A model generated the notes under the pieces. It had not been told where the DNA came from. It was given only the letters and a program-made list of their open reading frames with translations, and made no database searches. DNA of 31,244 bases, from positions 1 to 31,244 of the IMG/VR virus record IMGVR_UViG_3300010379_000031; one strand, given 5' to 3'. A program made the translations under genes and the position numbers. Below are positions 23,225-29,250 of this stretch, one piece after another (position 1 is the first letter of the stretch; the number at the start of each line of letters is the position of its first letter). This DNA is from a virus.

Positions 23225-23520
23225 TGAATGGACGCCTTCTTCGCCTTCCGCTTTTTTCCTGTGCTGATGTCGGTTGGAACCGGCGGGACCGGGGCGGTAG
23301 GCACCGGGGTTGCTTCGCCAGCGGGAATTGGTTCCGGCTTGGGAGCCAAGGCAATCACAACCGGGTAGGTGATGAGGGGGCGGAGAAGTTCCTCGCCCTG
23401 CTCATTCTTACCCGCAGGAAGTACCAGACCCGCGAGGTACGGGGAAAGCTGCCGCAGTTGGAGTTCCTCTGGTGAGGAAACGATAATGGTTTGGTCGTCA
23501 AGTACAAAAATTACTTTCAC
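23221..23520 (-). CDS. Hypothetical protein, 99 aa
   Basis: The N-terminal part looks like a small beta domain (VKVIFVLDDQTIIVSS), the second half is Pro-rich (PVPTAPVPPVPTD) and ends in a Lys-rich tail (KKRKAKKA). GTG 23520 is used because AGGAG lies 6 nt upstream; the TTG-opened frame at 23541 would place the RBS inside. Promoter P8 lies 47 nt upstream. Confidence 0.65.
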   Translation of the reverse strand: MKVIFVLDDQTIIVSSPEELQLRQLSPYLAGLVLPAGKNEQGEELLRPLITYPVVIALAPKPEPIPAGEATPVPTAPVPPVPTDISTGKKRKAKKASIQ

Positions 23521-23565
23521 CTTGTTCTCCTGTTTATTCAATGGGGTTGTTGTACCCTACATAAG

Positions 23566-24381
23566 TTAAATACTGTGTCCCACAAAAATCCCGCTAAGAA
23601 ATCCGGTAATCAACCCCCACTTGAATCCCTTAAGATAGGCTTTCTTTGTATTGGTCTTTTCAATCTTGATTTGAGCCTGACAAGCGGCGTCCCCCTGAGC
23701 TATCTGTTTTTCGAGCAGCCCATTGTACTTATCCTGTGCATCAATGACCTTCTGTTGTGCGGTGGTCAAATTGCTCTGACTGTCCAACGCTTTTTGTGAT
23801 GAGACCAGCATGTCCTGCCCGTTCTTTACTTGCTGTTCGAGGTCGGTCTTATCCGCTTGTAGAGAAGGAACCAATTCCAGTTGAGCCACAGTCTTCTGTG
23901 CAGTATCCTGCCCGATTTGTGCTGTTACCCCATTCTCTGCAACCTTGATGTCAGCCGGGTTCAGGCCGGGAACCAGCGACTGAAATCTCTGAGCCAATTG
24001 CGGAATCGTGGAGTTCATATCCATAGTCTGCTGTTGCTGTGTCTGCTTGCTCCGCTGAACAATCTGATTCACAAGATTGGCGTTCTGCTGAGACAGAGCA
24101 CTAATCATGGCGGCGGATGCCGCCTTGTCCTGAGCCGCCTGTGTTGCCGATGCAACCGCTGCGTTCTTCGCATCTTGAGCCGACTGAGACGCGGCTGCTG
24201 CTTGCTGTTTTGTCTGATTTAGTTGCTGTTCGAGAGTGGTTAGCTTACCCTGCTCATACCCCTCGTAAATGTTCAAACCTTTGCTGGTTACCCAACCAGC
24301 GAGAGCCATCGCCAAGACCACAAGAATCAACTTCTCATGAGTCTTGACGTAGTTAGAAATCGAAGCTACCGTAAATGCCAT
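23566..24381 (-). CDS. Membrane-anchored coiled-coil protein, spanin-like candidate, 271 aa
   Basis: A hydrophobic segment lies near the N terminus (LILVVLAMALAGWVT, about 18-32), then a long Gln/Ala-rich coiled-coil region (about 45-235), then a second hydrophobic segment at the extreme C terminus (GLITGFLSGIFVGHSI). Two membrane ends separated by a periplasm-length helix are what a single-gene spanin (outer/inner membrane fusion at lysis) would need, though unimolecular spanins usually have an N-terminal lipobox, which is absent. It could instead be a structural or membrane-remodelling protein. GGAG precedes ATG 24381. Confidence 0.6.
   Translation of the reverse strand: MAFTVASISNYVKTHEKLILVVLAMALAGWVTSKGLNIYEGYEQGKLTTLEQQLNQTKQQAAAASQSAQDAKNAAVASATQAAQDKAASAAMISALSQQNANLVNQIVQRSKQTQQQQTMDMNSTIPQLAQRFQSLVPGLNPADIKVAENGVTAQIGQDTAQKTVAQLELVPSLQADKTDLEQQVKNGQDMLVSSQKALDSQSNLTTAQQKVIDAQDKYNGLLEKQIAQGDAACQAQIKIEKTNTKKAYLKGFKWGLITGFLSGIFVGHSI
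23567..23596 (-). promoter_or_regulatory. Weaker phage promoter motif P8 (TAGCGG-N17-GTATTTA)
   Basis: TAGCGG (23596-23591) and GTATTTA (23573-23567) keep the exact 17-nt gap of the other seven copies but differ at two positions in the -35 element and have a poorer -10. It overlaps the 3' end of 23566-24381. Confidence 0.4.
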
Positions 24382-24426
24382 GGTGATTCTCCTTCACCTA
24401 TCACATCTACGAGCTAAATCGGGGTG

Positions 24427-24448
24427 TAGTCCTCGGTTTCAGACTACA
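24427..24448 (-). terminator. Stem-loop downstream of HNH gene
   Basis: GTAGTC and GACTAC form a 6-bp stem (7 bp with flanking T-A) with a loop of 10 nt between the HNH stop (24476) and the next start. Weak; no U-run. The rest of 24382-24475 shows nothing else recognisable. Confidence 0.3.
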
Positions 24449-24475
24449 ATCGTCCCTCACCACAAGTTGTGTGCT

Positions 24476-25003
24476 CTAACCTCTAAAACGTTTTAATGCG
24501 GCGGTCATGCATTTCCATTCCTCATAAGAATACCTATCCGCCTTCGCATAATTACATGTCTTACAACAAACCACGCAATTTTCAAGTGAGTATCCCTTTG
24601 AATTATCTTTCCTGTCCAAGTTATACCGCTTCACACCAGTCGTTCTCTGAGGGGCGTACTCGGGCCATTTAATGGGTTCGCCACAGTAGTGACACTCTAC
24701 ATCCTTAGTGAAAAATACAAACTCCTCGTAACTCAAATTTATAGGCATCTCATAACTGGCGGCTGAGTGTAGGAATGATGTGTACAGAGCCCCAAATGGT
24801 CTTCCCCGGTTTGCCTGTAGCAGTCGTTTTTTTCGAATACAACCGCAGTTGGTTGACCTCCCGCTCTTTAAATGCTCAGTCCGTACCGGCGATGTCTTTC
24901 CGCATGAACATTTGCACACGGTTATCGAGCGTTTATCAACCGTTTTGGGTTCCTCAGCAACCACCCAATCCCCGAAGTTTTTACCAACAAAAATGCCCGT
25001 CAT
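24476..25003 (-). CDS. HNH homing endonuclease
   Basis: The 175-aa protein has the shared Cys-rich module at the N terminus (VGKNFGDWVVAEE, VCKCSCGK, LKSGRSTNCGC; about 5-57). It is followed by an HNH domain (about 107-160: VECHYCGEPI, NLDRKDNSKGYSLENCV, CCKTCNYAKAD) with complete metal ligands. ATG 25003 lacks a convincing RBS. It lies just downstream of the NusG-like gene on the same strand. Confidence 0.9.
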   Translation of the reverse strand: MTGIFVGKNFGDWVVAEEPKTVDKRSITVCKCSCGKTSPVRTEHLKSGRSTNCGCIRKKRLLQANRGRPFGALYTSFLHSAASYEMPINLSYEEFVFFTKDVECHYCGEPIKWPEYAPQRTTGVKRYNLDRKDNSKGYSLENCVVCCKTCNYAKADRYSYEEWKCMTAALKRFRG

Positions 25004-25046
25004 ATTTGAGGGTTTGGTAGTTGAAAAACTTTACACACCTGTGGGG

Positions 25047-26276
25047 TTATGCCCTCTTTTTGCCTTCGATGTTACGACGAGATGCGTGCCACTTCTTCAA
25101 GCCAGCAATCATCTTCGCTTTGTTCGCAGGGCTCAATACCCGCTTTTTCTTCTTCTTTTTGGTCTCCACAACAACAGGCGGATGAGTCTTTACCTTACGG
25201 GGGCGACCACGACGCTTGGGGGCTTCCTCACCCTTCTTGGGCTCTGGAATCTCCTCTTCACTACTTAATACCGGGATTTTCAAACTTGAGTCGATTTCTG
25301 CTATCTGTTGAGCAGAAAATTTGTACGGCTTGCCATACTTGTTGATGACATCCCGGTAGTTGCTGATGCTGGGGTCAATCTTGCGAAAATAATTCCGCAT
25401 GAGATTGTCCTTAACTATGCAGTAGATAATGAAGTAATTCTTGGGAATTTTGATGTCCCCCTGCTTGAGAGCCTCAACTACCAACTTGCAGATAGTCATG
25501 GGGTCATGGTGGTTCTCAATCAGAATGAGACGCTTAACCAAAGCGGTGACTGTCTTCTGCCGGGAGTGCCGCTTGGGCTCATGATGAATCTCTTCAGGGA
25601 GGTCAAGAGGAGCCGCACCATCTTCCAGCTTCAGGTCCTCTTCAATGAGACGAAGCCCTTCACCATCTCGTTCCCTGACAAGTTCGTCCACTAAGGGACA
25701 ATAGTAGTACACCCTGCGGTCGGCGGGGACTTGGGATATGTTGAGGAGATTGCGTAAAGGAGTTTCCAGTAATATGCTCTTGGTCTTGAGGTTAATTCGA
25801 ACAATTGCCTTGCCGTCACCGATAGCCTCCACCACACCACAATAATCGCGGGTCTCACCGTTCAATACACGCACGAATGAATCCACTTCAATACCGATAG
25901 CACGCTTGCGGAACTCTTCCTCGGCGTCGGCGATGACAGATTGAACATACTCGTCATCCACCTTGATAGCCTTGGAGGGTCGATTGGAGTCACCCTCAGT
26001 CACCAAGGATACAACGCCAGTGATGGTCTTGAGCCGCAGGAGACTTTGAAAACTCGTGCTGCGAACGAACACATAACAACCCGTCTTCATCTCAAACAGG
26101 TCAAGGTCGCGGTTGAAGACAGGAATGAAAATCTCTATCGGGTCACCGCGAAAGATGCTTGGAATGGCCTTACCAATTCTACGCATCGTAGGTTCAATGG
26201 TCTTTTCACTCCTCAACTCGACCATGTACCAAGGCTCGTTATTCAAAAGGGCGCAGTTTCCATATTCCAAAATCAT
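25047..26276 (-). CDS. NusG-like transcription factor with AT-hook tail, 409 aa
   Basis: Residues about 15-95 match the NGN fold (PWYMVELRSEKTIEPTMRR, IPVFNRDLDLF, GCYVFVRS), and about 132-175 match a KOW domain (FVRVLNGETRDYCGVVEAIG, VRINLKTKSILLETPL). NusG, RfaH and Spt5 bind RNA polymerase through NGN and modulate pausing and termination. The protein is more than twice NusG length. The extra 230 residues contain a helical region (about 250-330), an AT-hook (RRGRPRK, about 355-361), a poly-Lys run and a basic end. ATG 26276 follows AGGTGG and overlaps the stop of the upstream GIY-YIG gene (ATGA). Could act as a phage anti-termination factor; assignment rests on motif pattern only. Confidence 0.65.
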   Translation of the reverse strand: MILEYGNCALLNNEPWYMVELRSEKTIEPTMRRIGKAIPSIFRGDPIEIFIPVFNRDLDLFEMKTGCYVFVRSTSFQSLLRLKTITGVVSLVTEGDSNRPSKAIKVDDEYVQSVIADAEEEFRKRAIGIEVDSFVRVLNGETRDYCGVVEAIGDGKAIVRINLKTKSILLETPLRNLLNISQVPADRRVYYYCPLVDELVRERDGEGLRLIEEDLKLEDGAAPLDLPEEIHHEPKRHSRQKTVTALVKRLILIENHHDPMTICKLVVEALKQGDIKIPKNYFIIYCIVKDNLMRNYFRKIDPSISNYRDVINKYGKPYKFSAQQIAEIDSSLKIPVLSSEEEIPEPKKGEEAPKRRGRPRKVKTHPPVVVETKKKKKKRVLSPANKAKMIAGLKKWHASRRNIEGKKRA

Positions 26277-26995
26277 TGTGCCCACCTACGTAATGCGGCA
26301 TGACGCATTTTCTGTTTTGCCTCTTCAGACCGACTTTGGCCGAATCTGCTACACCCGCAACTCCGAGTACCTGTAGACTTTAGTAGGTTAGAAGTGGTGG
26401 GAGTTATCCTTCTCCCGCAGTCGCACTGACAATCCCAGTGGCCCCCGCCCACCCATTTCAAAACCAACAACTTTCCAATTCGGGTACCCAATAAGTCTTT
26501 AAAGTTATTATTTTTTGACCCCACCTGAGCCGCACTTTTCCGCTGTGACCACTCCGGTGTGAACCCACGCCCAATCAATGCCTGACTTATCTTCTTAGCA
26601 GTTTCAGAACCGGCCACCACTGGGTTCAACTTCCGGTAATCAGAAATCTTCTGCTTTGCAGATTCTGACTGCTTTGTTCCTAGTCGAATTTCAGGACCAC
26701 CATCACCACCGGGACTCATGTTGTATCCGAACCCTAACTTAGGTGGGAACGAACGATACTTGGCGATAAAGTACCGCTCATATTTATTTAGCTCATCCTT
26801 ATGCGGGACTTCCGTGACAACAGAGATTTCAAAGTTCTCAGACCCATATTTACGCAGAGCGGCGTGGAGCAAAAGGCGACTGTCTTTGCTAAAAGCAGAG
26901 ATTAAGTGCTGCTGCCACCGCCGAGAAAGGGAGTAGTTAGTCTTACCCACATACACTTTCCCGTTTATCTTGTTTGTAACTATGTAGATGAGCAT
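26273..26995 (-). CDS. GIY-YIG homing endonuclease with the HNH-family Cys-rich module
   Basis: The 240-aa protein has a GIY-YIG domain (LIYIVTN at 2-8, VYVGKT at 14-19, YNMSPGGDGG at 91-100), NUMOD3-type repeats (SESAKQKISDYRK, SETAKKISQAL), then the Cys-rich module (about 168-215: LLGTRIGKLLVLKW, WDCQCDCG, TRSCGC) otherwise found on the HNH proteins of this window, and a final repeat (SEEAKQKMRHAALRRW). The 3' codons provide the RBS of the NusG-like gene. ATG 26995 has no clear Shine-Dalgarno and lies 1 nt after a 5-bp hairpin (26997-27014). Confidence 0.9.
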   Translation of the reverse strand: MLIYIVTNKINGKVYVGKTNYSLSRRWQQHLISAFSKDSRLLLHAALRKYGSENFEISVVTEVPHKDELNKYERYFIAKYRSFPPKLGFGYNMSPGGDGGPEIRLGTKQSESAKQKISDYRKLNPVVAGSETAKKISQALIGRGFTPEWSQRKSAAQVGSKNNNFKDLLGTRIGKLLVLKWVGGGHWDCQCDCGRRITPTTSNLLKSTGTRSCGCSRFGQSRSEEAKQKMRHAALRRWAQ

Positions 26996-26996
26996 C

Positions 26997-27014
26997 CACA
27001 GGACTAATACTGTG
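26997..27014 (-). promoter_or_regulatory. Small hairpin next to the GIY-YIG start codon
   Basis: CACAG and CTGTG pair around an 8-nt loop, 1 nt before ATG 26995. It could block initiation. Only 5 bp, so weak. Confidence 0.3.
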
Positions 27015-27033
27015 TTTTTGGAGAAATTTTTCC

Positions 27034-28185
27034 CTAATCGTTGAAGAAACTCTCAATTGAATCGGCGGGGATGATGCCACCCATGGGCGGTGCAGAGGAT
27101 ATTCCACTTCCGCCCTTAGCCCGTGAAGTGGCGTTGGCGGGTACGTCCAGCGTATTCATGAGTTCGTAAACTACAAGAGGCAGGGCGTCTGCGGGTAGGT
27201 TGGTGTTGGACAACCACTTGATAAAGATGGAGTCCACTTCTGCGATATTGGGTAGCCGCGAGGCAATCTGGGCATAGAGGCTCCCCGGCTCCGCCCAAGG
27301 AGTTCGAGCATAGATGGAGAACATGACCTCGATTACCTTACCTGTACTATAGTTCCGGCCAGCCTCATCTATCCACTTGACGGCTTGTATCTGGTCACCC
27401 GTCGCAAGAGAGGCATAGCACTTGTTACAGAGGTCTTCGAGGGTATCATCAAGGGCGGCGATGACCAATTCTCTAGTGACCATTCCCATGGAAGCTACCA
27501 TACCCAACCAGAGAACGGCGTCACGAACGATGCCCTTAGACTTCCGAGCGATAATCTTTAACGCTTCGAGTTCGTATTGAATGTCTTTCTGGTTTGCGAT
27601 GTTCACCAAAAGGCCGAAGATGTTATCCGTGTGTACTCTCTCAAACGGGATGGGAACACACCGGCTGCTGATAGAGTAGGGAATCAAATCTGACCGGCTG
27701 GATGCGAACATGAAGACACTACCGTCTTCTTTGGTTTCAAGCGGCTTGAGAGCCACATCCCACGCCAACCCACTCAAGTCATGAGATTCATCAATGAGCA
27801 GCACCCGGCGTCTGGATTGGGCTGAGGGTGGGGAGTTCATGATGTCGAGCATAGAACGCATGTGTTCCGCACCTGAGTGCGAAGCTGCATCAACCTCCAT
27901 GAAGTCACCACAGAGATTAAGACCCTCTTCGATGCTGTCAGCTTGGTCGATGAACTTGCACGATGCACACTTGCCACAACCCAATGGGTCGTCGCCGGTA
28001 CACATGAGGGCTCTCGCCATCAAGTAGGCACACGTTGTTTTACCGACACCGATAGGTCCGCGAAAGATATAGCCCTTGGGCATGAACTTGGCGGTCGTAA
28101 GAATGCAGTGAAGAAGCCTTAGAGCCCGGTCCTGCCCCACAACCGCGTTCCAGTGTTCAGGGCGTGCTGAGGCTATCAGGTTCAC
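27034..28185 (-). CDS. dnaX: DnaX-like clamp-loader ATPase (Pol III gamma/tau type)
   Basis: The 383-aa protein begins like DnaX (ARPEHWNAVVGQ), with Walker A GPIGVGKTT (43-51), a four-Cys zinc site (Cys62, 70, 73, 76; GCGKCASC), Walker B VLLIDE (128-133), a sensor-1 region ending in SRC (174-176) and a sensor-2 RDA (221-223). The clamp loader opens the sliding clamp on DNA. The layout is that of bacterial DnaX, not of T4 gp44/62. The DHM-like Walker-B tail is ESHDL. The C-terminal tail after about 350 is short and Gly/Pro-rich, so it is gamma-like without a tau extension. GTG 28185 overlaps the stop of the upstream 48-aa gene (GTGA). Confidence 0.9.
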   Translation of the reverse strand: MNLIASARPEHWNAVVGQDRALRLLHCILTTAKFMPKGYIFRGPIGVGKTTCAYLMARALMCTGDDPLGCGKCASCKFIDQADSIEEGLNLCGDFMEVDAASHSGAEHMRSMLDIMNSPPSAQSRRRVLLIDESHDLSGLAWDVALKPLETKEDGSVFMFASSRSDLIPYSISSRCVPIPFERVHTDNIFGLLVNIANQKDIQYELEALKIIARKSKGIVRDAVLWLGMVASMGMVTRELVIAALDDTLEDLCNKCYASLATGDQIQAVKWIDEAGRNYSTGKVIEVMFSIYARTPWAEPGSLYAQIASRLPNIAEVDSIFIKWLSNTNLPADALPLVVYELMNTLDVPANATSRAKGGSGISSAPPMGGIIPADSIESFFND

Positions 28186-28328
28186 TTTATTCTCTTCATG
28201 GTTACATTGTCGAAGAAATGTTCATTACCCACATCCAGAAGAAACAGGTCGGGTGCGTAGCTGTCGTTATCCTTCCAGCCCTTCTTGACCTTCTTCCACG
28301 CCCGTCTGACGAAATCCTCGTTGTCCAT
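28182..28328 (-). CDS. Small protein, 48 aa, coupled to the clamp loader
   Basis: ATG 28328 with AGGAG about 10 nt upstream opens a 48-codon frame, basic at the start (FVRRAWKKVKKGWKDND) and acidic/aromatic later (LFLLDVGNEHFFDN). Both ends overlap neighbours (TAATG with the Nudix stop, GTGA with the clamp-loader start), the operon pattern used throughout this block. Function unknown; too small for routine gene calling. Confidence 0.65.
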   Translation of the reverse strand: MDNEDFVRRAWKKVKKGWKDNDSYAPDLFLLDVGNEHFFDNVTMKRIK

Positions 28329-28759
28329 TACGATTGCGCTCCTGACCTCGCCGCTGCCTGACTGAGAATCAAGCTAAACTTGTAGAAGGCATCCACAGCC
28401 TCGTCGGACATCTCATTCTGGATGTCACCAAGCTTGCGAACGTCCACCCACTGAGCCTCTGTCCAGAGCGGATTCTCTTCAGGGATGGTGATGGTTCCCT
28501 CGGTGTACTTGGCGTACAGATAAATGAGGATGCGGTGAAGCTCCTGCTCCGGCTTGATAACCTCGGAGACGAAGATGACGTTCTGCGGTTCCACAGAAAT
28601 TCCCGCGTGCTCGTAGACCTCGCGAATGGTGGCTTCCAGCAGGTGTTCGCACACACCAATTTGACCACCCGGTGTCTCCCACGGTTCGTTCTTCCAACGA
28701 CCGACTAGGACCTTGCCTTCGTGCATCGTAATGCACCGTACTTCTGTTGAAAGTTCCAT
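28328..28759 (-). CDS. Nudix hydrolase
   Basis: The 143-aa protein carries a Nudix box at 32-54: GQIGVCE, 7 residues, REVYEHAGI. The consensus G-x5-E-x7-REUxEExGU is met except that the last Glu of the EE pair is His. WETPGGQIG precedes it as usual. Such enzymes hydrolyse nucleoside diphosphates linked to another group (oxidised dNTPs, ADP-ribose, capped RNA); the substrate cannot be told. It is close to the clamp loader, so nucleotide-pool cleaning is possible. ATG 28759 follows AGGAGA. Confidence 0.85.
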   Translation of the reverse strand: MELSTEVRCITMHEGKVLVGRWKNEPWETPGGQIGVCEHLLEATIREVYEHAGISVEPQNVIFVSEVIKPEQELHRILIYLYAKYTEGTITIPEENPLWTEAQWVDVRKLGDIQNEMSDEAVDAFYKFSLILSQAAARSGAQS

Positions 28760-29002
28760 TTACTTCTCCTGTAGTTGTGTACACGACACCGACTTGAGAT
28801 TCCCGGTTGTATACCCATCGACGGATGAGGTTACCTCAGAGCAAAAGACCTCTTTCCCATCCGATGAATGATATACAACGACCTCCCTGTAGGCATCAAA
28901 CCGTTTGTAGTAAGACACCCACCAAGAGGTGCTACCTTGAGCGACGGCACCGACGACAATACCAACCAGCACCGCTATTACCACCAAAGTGGATTTACGC
29001 AT
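28760..29002 (-). CDS. Small exported or membrane-anchored protein, 80 aa
   Basis: The N terminus is a signal peptide or anchor (KSTLVVIAVLVGIVVGAVAQ), followed by about 55 residues with a possible disulphide (VFCSEV ... SVSCTQ). AGAAGGAA precedes ATG 29002. Function unknown; could act in the periplasm during infection. Confidence 0.7.
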   Translation of the reverse strand: MRKSTLVVIAVLVGIVVGAVAQGSTSWWVSYYKRFDAYREVVVYHSSDGKEVFCSEVTSSVDGYTTGNLKSVSCTQLQEK

Positions 29003-29005
29003 ACT

Positions 29006-29250
29006 CTATTCCTTCTCCCATCCGGGACAATTGCACCAATCTGAACCACTCCATCCAGCCGACGCAGAACATGCTTCGATAAGGTGGGCAGGGTAGCCCC
29101 GCTTCATCGGGTCGTTGTCTTTGACCACGGTGGGGTGTGGTGGATGCTAAAGACGTGACCGCAGTTCTTGCACTTGCTGTCTGGGTCAATGACCTCAGGA
29201 ACCACAACAACGTCGCCTTTGGCAAACCATGTTTTCGGTTTCCAGAACAT
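29006..29250 (-). pseudogene. Small Cys-motif protein split by a one-base frameshift
   Basis: ATG 29250 (GGAGG upstream, TAATG overlap with the previous stop) opens a 48-codon frame with a CKNCGHVFSIHH motif that stops at 29104. Reading one base further back from a CCCC run (about 29140) gives a continuation, TVVKDNDPMKRGYPAHLIEA, then ACSASAGWSGSDWCNCPGW, ending at TAG 29006, just before the next gene. Together they form an 81-aa protein with two Cys pairs (CxxC and CxC). Adding one C restores it. It is either a genuine frameshift lesion, a programmed -1 frameshift, or a sequencing deletion. Confidence 0.6.
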
